A DNA stretch of 64,000 nucleotides, from contig JACOUT010000002.1 of the NCBI GenBank assembly GCA_016177705.1, forward strand, positions 620,245 through 684,244, read 5' to 3'. Source of the DNA: Deltaproteobacteria bacterium. Its GTDB lineage: Bacteria; Myxococcota; UBA727; VGSZ01. How positions within the stretch are numbered: the first letter of the stretch is position 1; each line of letters begins with the position of its first letter. Position numbers and translations under genes: made by a program. This document shows, one piece after another, positions 35,202 to 48,963 of this stretch. The notes under the pieces are model-generated. The model made no database searches, was not told where the DNA came from, and saw nothing but the letters and a program-made list of their open reading frames with translations.

Positions 35202-36026
35202 ATGGTTCAGTTCAACCAAGCCCAGCGCGAGATCACGTTGAAGGTCGTGTACTACGGCCCCGCGCTGAGCGGTAAGACAACCAACCTCCAGATGATCCAT
35301 CAGTTCCTCGACCCGCAGGCGCGCGGTCGGCTGATGAGCCTCGACACCGCCGACGACCGGACGTTGTTCTTCGACCTGTTGCCCGTGTTCTTCAAGTCGA
35401 AGAGCGGCTTCAAGGTCAAGATCAAGCTCTACACGGTGCCGGGCCAGATCATGCACACGTCCACCAGGCGCATCGTGCTGTCCGGCGCCGACGGCGTCGT
35501 GTTCATCGCCGACAGCCAGCGCGCCGAAGCCAAGGCCAACAACGACGCCTGGCGCTCGATGATGGAGAACCTACGGCAGAACGGCATCGCGCCCGACTCC
35601 ATCCCCATCGCCATCCAATTCAACAAGCGCGACCTGCCGAACGTGCGCACCGACGCCGAGATCGAGGAGATCCGCGCCAAGTCGAAGGAGCCAGTGTTCG
35701 CCGCCGTCGCCATCCGCGGCGAGGGCGTGCTCGAGACGCTGTTCGCGCTGCTCAAGCTCTCGTACCGCAACCTGAACGCCAAGTACGACTTCGAAGGCAA
35801 GTTCGGCATCTCTGAGGGCGAGTTCCTAAGGTCGATCTTCAAGCGCATGAGCCCGGCGGTGGCGGCGCAACTGCAGGGCAAGCTCGGCTCGACGCGCGAG
35901 GGCGTGGCGACAGAGAGCGGCTCGAACCCGCCCACGGCGGCGGTGGGAGACGGCAGCGCGCTCGACGACCGTACGGCGCAGGACATCCGGGCCAAGACGG
36001 GCAGCGGCGGAGGGTCGTCGTCGTGA
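35202..36026 (+). CDS. MglA-type small GTPase with C-terminal extension
   Basis: A 274-residue Ras-like GTPase of the bacterial MglA family. P-loop GPALSGKTTN (about 19-28), DRTLFFDLLP, switch II LYTVPGQIMHTS, base-recognition QFNKRDLP and G5-like VAIRGEGV are clear; the first ~195 residues align along the length of MglA. MglA sets cell polarity for gliding in Myxococcus. This protein has about 80 extra residues, first a helical part (GEFLRSIFKRMSPAVAAQLQ), then an acidic/Ser-Gly tail. P-loop Gly-Leu-Cys of MglA is Ala-Leu-Ser here. No MglB gene adjoins; instead its TGA overlaps the GTG of a histidine kinase (GTGA). Confidence 0.88.
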   Translation: MVQFNQAQREITLKVVYYGPALSGKTTNLQMIHQFLDPQARGRLMSLDTADDRTLFFDLLPVFFKSKSGFKVKIKLYTVPGQIMHTSTRRIVLSGADGVVFIADSQRAEAKANNDAWRSMMENLRQNGIAPDSIPIAIQFNKRDLPNVRTDAEIEEIRAKSKEPVFAAVAIRGEGVLETLFALLKLSYRNLNAKYDFEGKFGISEGEFLRSIFKRMSPAVAAQLQGKLGSTREGVATESGSNPPTAAVGDGSALDDRTAQDIRAKTGSGGGSSS

Positions 36027-37468
36027 CGGCAGACGCGCACGCGCCCTCCCCCGGCGACACCGAATCCGGCGGCGTGCTGGCACGGCGCGTGACGCTCTCC
36101 GATCTGCTCGAGGGTGACTCCTTCAAGGAGGTGATGAGCGCCTTCGCCGACCTGTACCGGGTCGGCGTCAAGGTGTTCGACGCCACGGGCCACAAGCTGG
36201 TCGACATCCGCGTCGGCAACAGCCAGTTCTGCGGCTACCTCTGGGAGTTCGGCCCCACGCGGCAGGCGTGCACCAAGCTGGTCACTGGCCTCAAGAACGA
36301 CCCGTTCGAGCTTCAGGACGGCGTCGAGGTGCCGCGCGTCGTCGACTGTTTCACGGGCCTTCGCTACGTCGTGTTGCCGCTTCAGTACGAGGGCGACCTG
36401 ATCGGGCGGTTGATCTTCGGCCCGTACATGCCGCAGAGCCTGCCAGGGCTTCCCGAGCGGCTCTATCAGATCGAGCCCAAGCTCGATCGACGACGCGCGG
36501 ATTCGCTGGTCGAGCAGGTGCGGCGCGCGCCGGACGACCTGGTGGCGAAGCTCCTGACCAACGTGCAGAAGATCGTCGACGTGCTGGTGTTCACCAGCTA
36601 CCGGTCGATGCTGACGTCGCAAATGCACATCGAGGCCGTCACGGCCAGCTACCACGAGCTCGAGGACAAGAACCGCACGCTCAAGGAGCAAAACGAGCGT
36701 TTGCAGGAGCTCGACAAGCTCAAGAGCAACTTCCTGGCCACCGTGTCGCACGAGCTGCGCACCCCGCTCACCAGCGTCATCGGCTACAGCGAGATGCTGA
36801 TCGAGGGCATGGCGGGGTCCCTCAACGACGAGCAGCGCGACTACGTCAAGACCATCATGGACAAGGGCGAGACGCTGCTCAACATGATCTCGCAGATCCT
36901 CGACCTGTCGCGCATCGAGAGCGGCAACCTGCGCATGGACATGTCCGACTTCAACGTCAAGGACGTGCTCAAGCACGCGACCACCAGCGTGATCCCGCAG
37001 TGCCAGAAGAAGAGCATCACGCTCGACGTCGACATCGACGGCAGCCTGCCCTTCTACCGGGGCGACAAGGACAAGATCGGGCAGATCGTCGTCAACCTGC
37101 TCGGCAACTCGGTCAAGTTCACCCCGCAGGGCGGCAAGATCGTGCTGCGCGGCAAGCTCTGGACCGGGCCGCGCCGCCACAAGAAGAAGACGGCCGACGA
37201 CGGCGCCGGCATGCTGTTCGACCTGGCCGACGAGACCTTCGTGCGCATCGACGTGCAGGACAGCGGCGTCGGCATCCCGCAGGAGAAGATCGACAGGGTG
37301 TTCGAGCGCTTCTACCAGGTCGACAACACGTCGACGCGCGAGTACGGCGGCACCGGGCTCGGCCTGTCGATCGTCAAGAGCTTCGTCGAGGCGCACAAGG
37401 GCGAGATCTTCGCCGAGAGCGAGGTCGGCAAGGGCAGCACGTTCACGGTCCTGTTGCCCGTGAGCTGA
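36023..37468 (+). CDS. Sensor histidine kinase with N-terminal PocR domain
   Basis: A 481-residue soluble kinase. Residues about 20-190 look like a PocR ligand-binding domain with spaced Cys in FCGYLWEFGPTRQAC and VDCFTGLRYVVLPL. A coiled coil (TLKEQNERLQELDKLKSNF) leads to HisKA with phospho-acceptor His in FLATVSHELRTPLTSVIGY (about 240), then HATPase boxes: N box IVVNLLGNSVKFTPQGG, G1 QDSGVGIPQ, F FERFYQVDN and G2 GGTGLGLSIVKSF. No membrane segment or receiver is present. It overlaps the GTPase gene by four bases, suggesting joint signalling. The cognate response regulator is not in the window. Confidence 0.9.
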   Translation: MTADAHAPSPGDTESGGVLARRVTLSDLLEGDSFKEVMSAFADLYRVGVKVFDATGHKLVDIRVGNSQFCGYLWEFGPTRQACTKLVTGLKNDPFELQDGVEVPRVVDCFTGLRYVVLPLQYEGDLIGRLIFGPYMPQSLPGLPERLYQIEPKLDRRRADSLVEQVRRAPDDLVAKLLTNVQKIVDVLVFTSYRSMLTSQMHIEAVTASYHELEDKNRTLKEQNERLQELDKLKSNFLATVSHELRTPLTSVIGYSEMLIEGMAGSLNDEQRDYVKTIMDKGETLLNMISQILDLSRIESGNLRMDMSDFNVKDVLKHATTSVIPQCQKKSITLDVDIDGSLPFYRGDKDKIGQIVVNLLGNSVKFTPQGGKIVLRGKLWTGPRRHKKKTADDGAGMLFDLADETFVRIDVQDSGVGIPQEKIDRVFERFYQVDNTSTREYGGTGLGLSIVKSFVEAHKGEIFAESEVGKGSTFTVLLPVS

Positions 37469-37472
37469 CGCT

Positions 37473-38789
37473 GTGAGCGTCTACGCCGTCATCGCGGGCG
37501 TCGTCGGCTTGGCGGTCGACGCGTTCTACCGACGCACCAGCCTCGGCGGCGCCGTGCCCACCAGCGGACCGGTGCTGCTCGTCGCCAACCACCCAAACGG
37601 CCTGATCGACCCGGCGGTGGTGCTGAACACCGCGGCGCGGCCGGTGCGCATGTTGGCCAAGGCGCCGCTGTTCGACATGCCGGGCATCTCCTGGCTGGTG
37701 AAGGGCATGAACGCGCTGCCCGTCTACCGGCAGAAGGACGGCGCCGACACCGCGCACAACGCCGCCACCTTCCGCGCGGTGTCGGACGCGCTCGCGGCGG
37801 GCCACGCCGTGCTCATCTTCCCTGAGGGCATCTCCCACCACGAACCGCAGCTGCAACGCCTCAAGACCGGCGCCGCGCGCATGGCGCTGTCCGCCGTCGA
37901 GGCGGGGGCCGGCGACCTGGCGGTGGTGCCCGTCGGGCTCACCTATCGCGACAAGGCGCGCTTCCGCTCGCAGGTGGCGACCTTGGTGGGCGCTCCGCTG
38001 CCGGTCGCGCCGTTCGCTGCGCGCGCGCGCGGCGCGGATGACGCCGAGGCGGTGCGCGCGCTCACCGAGGCCATCGACGACGCCCTGCGCGACGTCACCG
38101 TCAACCTCGATGCTTGGGAAGATTTGCCGCTACTCGACGCCGTCGACGCCATCTGGCGCATCGGTGACCCCGACCGCGCTGCGCGCCTCAAGCGCCTGGC
38201 CGACGGCGTGGCGGAGCTTCGCGCGCGTGCCCCTGAGCGCCTGGCCGCGGTGCGCGCGCGGGTCGTCGAGTGGGTGACGCGGCTCGACGCGCTCGGCCTG
38301 CGCGCGAGCGACCTGGCGCCTGATCACGGCGCGGCCACCGCCAGGGCCGGCAAGGCGCTCGCATTCGCGGCACGAAACCTCGCCGTCGTGTTGGTGGGCC
38401 TGCCGGTGGCGGCCTTCGGCGCGCTCTTCTTCGCCGTGCCCTTCTGGACGACGCATGCCGTCTTCCTGTTGGCGCGGCCGAGCGCCGACGTCGCCGCCAC
38501 CGTCAAGGTGCTGGCGTCGTTGGTGTTCTTCCCGCTCTGGCACGTGGTCGCCGGCTGGCTGCTCTGGGCAAGCTTCGGTCCTTCGAGCGCGCTCGCGGTG
38601 CTCGCCATCGCTCCCTTGTGCGGCATGACCGCCCGCTGGTTCTTCCGCTCCAGGGTGCGCGCGCTGCGCGACGCCGCCGTGTTCGTGCGCCTGCTGTTCG
38701 CGCGCCGGTTGCGCCGTCGGCTCGAGCTCGAGCGCGACCTCCTGGTGCGGGCCATTGACGAGGTCGCCGCCGAGCTCGACCAACGGTGA
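37473..38789 (+). CDS. Membrane-bound 1-acylglycerol-3-phosphate-type acyltransferase
   Basis: A 438-residue PlsC-family protein. The catalytic HX4D box is NHPNGLIDP (about 35), with the glycerophosphate-binding FPEGISHHEP (about 120). A hydrophobic C-terminal region (about 300-390) gives several membrane helices, so the protein is larger than simple PlsC and resembles dual GPAT/AGPAT-like bacterial enzymes. It starts at GTG 5 nt after the kinase stop and probably completes the GTPase-kinase operon. Its last 15 codons are part of a long direct repeat also found before the ABC-F gene (39638). Confidence 0.88.
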   Translation: MSVYAVIAGVVGLAVDAFYRRTSLGGAVPTSGPVLLVANHPNGLIDPAVVLNTAARPVRMLAKAPLFDMPGISWLVKGMNALPVYRQKDGADTAHNAATFRAVSDALAAGHAVLIFPEGISHHEPQLQRLKTGAARMALSAVEAGAGDLAVVPVGLTYRDKARFRSQVATLVGAPLPVAPFAARARGADDAEAVRALTEAIDDALRDVTVNLDAWEDLPLLDAVDAIWRIGDPDRAARLKRLADGVAELRARAPERLAAVRARVVEWVTRLDALGLRASDLAPDHGAATARAGKALAFAARNLAVVLVGLPVAAFGALFFAVPFWTTHAVFLLARPSADVAATVKVLASLVFFPLWHVVAGWLLWASFGPSSALAVLAIAPLCGMTARWFFRSRVRALRDAAVFVRLLFARRLRRRLELERDLLVRAIDEVAAELDQR

Positions 38790-38838
38790 GTCGTGCGCTC
38801 GGCGGTCAGCCTCGGCAAACACGTCGGCGGCAAGGCCC
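38745..38838. repeat. Imperfect direct repeat, left copy (right copy 39638-39731)
   Basis: About 94 bp align without gaps to 39638-39731, exactly 893 bp away, with roughly a dozen mismatches. The left copy spans the last acyltransferase codons, its stop, and then a dead copy of the first ABC-F codons (GGCCTCGGCAAACAC is GCCTCGGCAAACAC here). It marks the edge of an inserted cassette. Confidence 0.85.
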
Positions 38839-38859
38839 TCGCGGCTGCGACAACCTGGC

Positions 38860-39231
38860 CTAGCCCTCGTGGCCCTGGACGAGGACCTTGAACCCGCCGT
38901 AGGCCATGCGCCTCGGGTCGAAGGGCATCGTCTTCTGCATCTTCGGGTCGCTCATGCGGGGATCCTTCATGACCTTCGCGTTGACGCGATCGCGATCGGC
39001 GCGCGACTTGTACACGATCCAGGAGAAGACCGCGGTCTCGCCGGGCTTCAGCCTTGCCAGGCGCCCGAACCCCGTTCCCCACCGCACGCTCAAGTCGTCC
39101 CCGACGCATTCGTAGAAGGCGAGCGCGCCGTACTCCATCCAGACCTTCGCCCCCAGCCTCGCCATGCGGCGGTAGGCCCGCAGGTTCTTCTTCGGGATCG
39201 GAATGACGAAGCCATCGACATAGCTGGCCAT
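38860..39231 (-). CDS. DUF1428 family protein (YbaA-like)
   Basis: A 123-residue protein matching the DUF1428/YbaA family throughout: YVDGFVIPIPKKNLRAYRRMA, WMEYGALAFYECVGDD, ETAVFSWIVYKSRADRDRVN and MPFDPRRMAYGGFKVLVQ. The fold is a ferredoxin-like dimer; no enzyme activity is established. ATG 39231 has GGAGGG upstream. It is the only gene in the 893-bp cassette bounded by the direct repeats, and is read opposite to both neighbours, which supports acquisition as a unit. Confidence 0.9.
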   Translation of the reverse strand: MASYVDGFVIPIPKKNLRAYRRMARLGAKVWMEYGALAFYECVGDDLSVRWGTGFGRLARLKPGETAVFSWIVYKSRADRDRVNAKVMKDPRMSDPKMQKTMPFDPRRMAYGGFKVLVQGHEG

Positions 39232-39405
39232 GGCGCCCTCCTGCACATGGCGCAGCCTAACGTCGAAGCGATCGGCAGGCAGCCGCGCACGGCAGGGCTT
39301 TCCGGCCCGTGCGCGCCCACCGCCAGACGCACCATGGAGGTCCGCACTCTCCCGCCCTCACTCGCGCCGGTGGATTCGAGAGCCACACCAGCGACGCGGC
39401 ACGAA

Positions 39406-39566
39406 GGGCCGGCGGCGAGGGTAGCTCCGCCGCAGCGCCCATCCGGGGAGGACACCACACGGCAACTGCCACGGAAGGGCCGCCGCTCGTGGCGGCGCGA
39501 AACGCCACTACGACAAGGGTCCGGACCGGCAAGGCGCGGAGGCGGAGCTACCCTCGCTCCCGGCCC
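39406..39566. repeat. Long inverted repeat inside the inserted cassette
   Basis: Arms 39406-39431 and 39541-39566 are about 26 bp each and nearly perfect reverse complements, sharing CGAGGGTAGCTCCGCC. The interior has a smaller hairpin (GCCGCCgctcgtGGCGGC). No gene is seen between 39232 and 39637. It may be a bidirectional terminator-sized stem, a fold-back element, or the end of the acquired cassette. Confidence 0.7.
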
Positions 39567-39614
39567 GTCCCTCGCCTACGCGAGCACCGTCGCACCCACA
39601 CCGAGAACGACTCG

Positions 39615-39643
39615 CCGCACGAGCAGCTCTTCGCCTCGTGCGG
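39615..39643. repeat. Perfect 9-bp inverted repeat at the cassette's right junction
   Basis: CCGCACGAG (39615-39623) and CTCGTGCGG (39635-39643) flank an 11-nt loop. The right arm overlaps the first bases of the right direct-repeat copy, so the hairpin sits exactly on the junction. Confidence 0.6.
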
Positions 39644-39731
39644 GCCATTGACGAGGTCGCCGCCGTGCTCGACCAACCCTGCGTCGTGCTCTCGCTGGTC
39701 GGCCTCGGCAAACACTTCGGCGGCAAGACGC
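39638..39731. repeat. Imperfect direct repeat, right copy
   Basis: This is the partner of 38745-38838. It holds a dead copy of the acyltransferase's last codons (encoding RAIDEVAA-x-LDQ) followed by the working start of the ABC-F gene. Mismatches are scattered, suggesting an old event. Confidence 0.85.
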
Positions 39732-41557
39732 TGTTCGACGACGCCTCGCACAAGCTCTTGCCCGGCCACCGCTACGGCTTGGTCGGCGCCAACGGCTCGG
39801 GCAAGTCCACGCTGTTGCGCATCCTCTGTGGCGACGAGGAGTCGTCGGATGGCGAGGTGCAGCTCGGCAAGGGCGCGCGCCTCGGCGTCTTGCGCCAGGA
39901 CCGCTTCCTCGACGACGCCGAGCGCATCCTCGACGTCGCCATCAAGGGCGACGCCGAGGCGTGCGCCGCGCTCGCGTTCGGCAACGACGACGACATCCGC
40001 CGCACCGACGGCTACACGCTGGCTGCGCGCGCCGGCGCCATCCTCGACGGCCTCGGCATCCCCACCGCCGTGCACCAACAGACGCTCGCGACGCTGTCGG
40101 GCGGCTTCAAGCTGCGCGTGCTGTTGGCCCAGGTCCTGATCGGGCGACCCGAGGTGCTCCTGCTCGATGAGCCCACCAACCACCTCGATATCCTGTCGAT
40201 CCGCTGGCTCGAGCGCTTCCTGCAGGGCTTCGCCGGCTGCGCGGTCATCGTCAGCCACGATCAGCGCTTCCTCGAGAACGTGGTCACCGACGTGCTCGAC
40301 ATCGACTACGGCGCCGTGACGCTCTACCCCGGCCGCTTCGATCGCTTCCTCGAGGACAAGCGCGCGCGCCGCGACCAGAAAGAGGCGGCCATCGCCAACA
40401 CGCTCGACGCCATCGCGCACAAGCGCAGCTTCGTCGAGCGCTTCGGCGCCAAGAACACCAAGGCGACGCAGGCGCAAAGCCGCCTCAAGCAGATCGAGAA
40501 GCTCGAGGAGGACCTCGAGGAGCTGCCACCGTCGTCGCGCCGCGCGCCGCGCTTCGCGTTTCCCATCGCGCGCGAGAGCGGCAAGGACGTGCTCGAGGTC
40601 AAGAGGCTCGCCAAGGCGTACGGCGACAAGCAGGTGCTCGCGGGGGTGTCGCTGCGCATCGCGCGGGGCGAGCGGGTCGCCGTCGTCGGCGCCAACGGGC
40701 TCGGCAAGTCGACGCTGCTCAAGATCCTCGCCGGCCGGCTGACGCCCGACCAAGGGACCGTGCGCTGGGGACACGAGACGCAGGTCGGCTGGTTCGCGCA
40801 AGACCACAAGGAGCTGTTGACCGATCCAAACGACACGCCGCTGTCGTTCTTGTGGCGCGTCGCGGGCGACGAGGGGCAGGCGTGGGTGCGCGGGCAACTC
40901 GGGCGCGTGCTGTTCTCCAAGGACGACGTCGACAAGAGCGTGGCCGCGCTCTCGGGCGGTGAGGCCGCGCGCCTGGTGTTGCAGACGCTGGCGGTGCAGC
41001 GCCCCAACGTGCTGTTGCTCGACGAGCCGAGCAACCACCTCGACCTCGAGGCCATCGACGCGCTCATCGCGGCGCTGCGCGACTACCGCGGCACCGTCGT
41101 GTTCGTCTCGCACGACCGCCACGTGGTGAGCGCGCTGGCCACGCGCGTGCTCGAGGTGAAGCCCGGCGGCATCACCGACTTCCCGGGGAGCTGGGCCGAG
41201 TACCTGGCGGCGTGCGGCGACGACCACCTCGACGCCGAGGTGGTCGCGCTCAAGGCCAGGGCCGGCGGCGTCGACGACGAGGCCGCCGCAGCGGCCGAGG
41301 CGTTTCGCGAGCAGAAGCGCCGAAAGAACCAGCGCCAGGCGGCCGAAAAGCGGCGCGACGCCGTGCTCGTCGAGCTGGAGCAGAAGGAGGCGCGGCGCGC
41401 CGCCATCCGCGAGGAGTGGTGCGCCGTGGGGTGGCACCAGCGCACGCCCAAGGAGGCCCAGCGCGCGCTCGAGGAGGAGGAGGCCGCGCTCACCGGCGCC
41501 ATCGATGCGCTGCTCGCCGAGTGGGAGCGGCTCGAGGAGGAGCTGGCGTCGCCCTGA
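39686..41557 (+). CDS. ABC-F family ATPase (Uup/EttA-like)
   Basis: A 623-residue protein with two ABC domains and no membrane segment, as in ABC-F translation factors. Domain 1: GANGSGKSTLL (about 34), LSGGFKLRVLLAQ, LLLDEPTNHLD. Domain 2: GANGLGKSTLL, LSGGEAARLVLQ, LLLDEPSNHLD. A charged linker and a C-terminal coiled coil (REQKRRKNQRQAAEKRRDAV) are Uup-like. Such proteins act on the ribosome or on DNA branch structures. I chose GTG 39686 because this codon is preserved in the left repeat copy, while the upstream GTG codons (39638, 39665) belong to the duplicated acyltransferase end. Confidence 0.92.
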   Translation: MLSLVGLGKHFGGKTLFDDASHKLLPGHRYGLVGANGSGKSTLLRILCGDEESSDGEVQLGKGARLGVLRQDRFLDDAERILDVAIKGDAEACAALAFGNDDDIRRTDGYTLAARAGAILDGLGIPTAVHQQTLATLSGGFKLRVLLAQVLIGRPEVLLLDEPTNHLDILSIRWLERFLQGFAGCAVIVSHDQRFLENVVTDVLDIDYGAVTLYPGRFDRFLEDKRARRDQKEAAIANTLDAIAHKRSFVERFGAKNTKATQAQSRLKQIEKLEEDLEELPPSSRRAPRFAFPIARESGKDVLEVKRLAKAYGDKQVLAGVSLRIARGERVAVVGANGLGKSTLLKILAGRLTPDQGTVRWGHETQVGWFAQDHKELLTDPNDTPLSFLWRVAGDEGQAWVRGQLGRVLFSKDDVDKSVAALSGGEAARLVLQTLAVQRPNVLLLDEPSNHLDLEAIDALIAALRDYRGTVVFVSHDRHVVSALATRVLEVKPGGITDFPGSWAEYLAACGDDHLDAEVVALKARAGGVDDEAAAAAEAFREQKRRKNQRQAAEKRRDAVLVELEQKEARRAAIREEWCAVGWHQRTPKEAQRALEEEEAALTGAIDALLAEWERLEEELASP

Positions 41558-41574
41558 GCGGCCTCGGATTCGGC

Positions 41575-41580
41575 TATCTT
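41575..41580 (+). promoter_or_regulatory. TATCTT -10-like box, 10 nt before the giant TPR gene
   Basis: GGCTATCTT is followed by 10 C-rich nt and ATG 41591. No ribosome binding site is visible. It fits the leaderless pattern. Confidence 0.45.
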
Positions 41581-41590
41581 CCCCCCACCG

Positions 41591-47266
<5,676 letters not shown>

Positions 47267-47279
47267 GCCAAAACTGCCG

Positions 47280-48848
47280 CTACAGCTCGAACATCAGGAT
47301 ACGCAGCGCGTGCTCCATCTGCTCGCTGATGTTCGCTTCCTGGTGGAACGAGGTGTAGAGCACCCGCCCCTGACCGCCGGAGAAGCGCACCGTGTGCGGC
47401 ACGTTGGCGAGGGTGGTGCCGTCCATCAGGGGCGCGTCGGCGCGGATGTAGACCGTGACGTTGGCGAACACGTCTTGAATGACCGCCCAGGCGAGCAACG
47501 GGTAGTGCAGCTCAATGGTGGTGCTGGCGAGCGAGCCTGCCAGGCCGGGGTCGACGATCTGGCCGGTCATGTCCTGCGTCTCCCGGCCGTTTTGCGCCTG
47601 GTTCGACAGGTTGTCGGAGCCGTAGAAGTCGATCGAATTCGGCCAGGCGCGCTCGACGACGTCGTAGGCCTGATCGGAGGCGTAGACGCTGCCACCCATC
47701 GAGACATACTGGCGCAGGTTGTCGATGGCCTGCGTCTCGAACGAGAAGCCGAAGTCGTAGACGCCGCAGTTGAAGAAGACGATGTCGTACTGCGAGAGCA
47801 CCGAGTAGTCGCCGAGCAGCTCGGCCACCCAGGCGGAGCTGCTGCCGTCGTACATGGTGATGTTGGCCGGATCGACGCCGACGTCATCGAGCACGTCCTC
47901 CACGCGATCCCAGGCGCCGGAGACGACCGCCACGCGGATGTCGGGCGGATCGAGCTGGCACTGGTCCTCGGGCACGGTGGTGGTCTGCCCCTCGGTGACG
48001 GTGACGGTCAGGCTGGTCGAGAAGCTGCCCTTCACCACGGTGACGGTCTGCTCGCCGGCTGGCACGCCGGTGAGCGTGTAGCGGCCCTCGGTGTCGGTGG
48101 TGTCCTCGGCGCGGGTGCCGTCGGGGCGGACGACGGTGACGGTGGCGTCGGCGAGCCAGGTCTGGCCGTCGGGCGCGCACACGCGACCCTCGATGGTGCC
48201 CGAGCCCTCGGGCGGCGGCGGCAGCTCGCAGGTGTCGGGCGAGGTCAGGTGGAAGGTCTCCTGGTCGACGATGGTGACGGTCTCCTGGCGGAAGTACGCG
48301 CCCTTCTCGATGGTGAGTGTTTGCGGACCGACCGCGACGTTCTCGAGCAGGAAGGCGCCGTTGTCGTCGGTGCCGGTGACGTAGAGCGCGCCCTCCGGCG
48401 TCTGGATGAACACGTTGGCGCCGGCGACCCATGCGCCGGCCGTCTCGTTGCAGATGCGGCCGTCGACGTGGCCGAAGGGAGGCGTGGGGCCGACCGGCGG
48501 GTGGCACGCGCTGTCGCTGTAGCCCGCCTGCTCGCCCGACACGATCAGCACGTCGACGGTGCGGCCGCCGTCGGCGTTGACCGTGACGGTGGCGGTGCCG
48601 GCGGCCAGGTCGGTGGCGAGGAAGGTGCCGGCCGCGTCGGTCTGCGCCTCGTGGCTCTTGCCGTCGGCGTCGACGATGCTGACCTGCACGCCTGCGAGCG
48701 TGGCGCCGGTGTCGATGGAGCAGACGGTACCGAACAGGTCGCCCGGGGCGGCGATCAGCTCTTCGTCACAGCGGCAGGAGAAGAGCGCCAGTGAGCCCGA
48801 GAGCGCAGCCAGCAACACCCACGAAAAACGCATGGGGAACCTCGTCAT
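47280..48848 (-). CDS. Lipoprotein with three carboxypeptidase-regulatory-like domains and a ThuA-like C-terminal domain
   Basis: A 522-residue protein with a lipoprotein-type signal (GSLALFSC). Three beta-sandwich modules follow (about 35-290), each with the pattern G-x-V/I-C...G-A-x-V...D-G-x-Y/F-x-L-x-x-V-x-A-G/G-P (TDTEGRYTLTGVPAGEQTVT). The last ~220 residues (IRVAVVSGAWDRVEDVLDDVG, YDIVFFNCGVYDFGF, MGGSVYASDQAYDVVER) resemble ThuA/glutamine-amidotransferase-like folds used in sugar or surface proteins. ATG 48848 has TAGGAA 9 nt upstream; ATG 48833 is an alternative with a weak AGG. Convergent with the TPR gene. Likely surface-exposed; function unknown. Confidence 0.8.
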   Translation of the reverse strand: MTRFPMRFSWVLLAALSGSLALFSCRCDEELIAAPGDLFGTVCSIDTGATLAGVQVSIVDADGKSHEAQTDAAGTFLATDLAAGTATVTVNADGGRTVDVLIVSGEQAGYSDSACHPPVGPTPPFGHVDGRICNETAGAWVAGANVFIQTPEGALYVTGTDDNGAFLLENVAVGPQTLTIEKGAYFRQETVTIVDQETFHLTSPDTCELPPPPEGSGTIEGRVCAPDGQTWLADATVTVVRPDGTRAEDTTDTEGRYTLTGVPAGEQTVTVVKGSFSTSLTVTVTEGQTTTVPEDQCQLDPPDIRVAVVSGAWDRVEDVLDDVGVDPANITMYDGSSSAWVAELLGDYSVLSQYDIVFFNCGVYDFGFSFETQAIDNLRQYVSMGGSVYASDQAYDVVERAWPNSIDFYGSDNLSNQAQNGRETQDMTGQIVDPGLAGSLASTTIELHYPLLAWAVIQDVFANVTVYIRADAPLMDGTTLANVPHTVRFSGGQGRVLYTSFHQEANISEQMEHALRILMFEL

Positions 48849-48857
48849 TCGGGGCGG

Positions 48858-48863
48858 TTCCTA
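48858..48863 (-). promoter_or_regulatory. TAGGAA -10-like box, 9 nt before the lipoprotein start
   Basis: TAGGAAC (minus strand) lies 9 nt before ATG 48848, with no ribosome binding site. It is similar to TAGAAC at 35175. Weak single-site evidence. Confidence 0.3.
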
Positions 48864-48963
48864 CCAGAGCGGAACGGGGATCCGAATGGGAGATCCCTGT
48901 GCCGATCGTGTGCGTGCATGTGCGATAAGGCGTCCGCGGCCGACCGCGCCGCTCGGTGACGAC

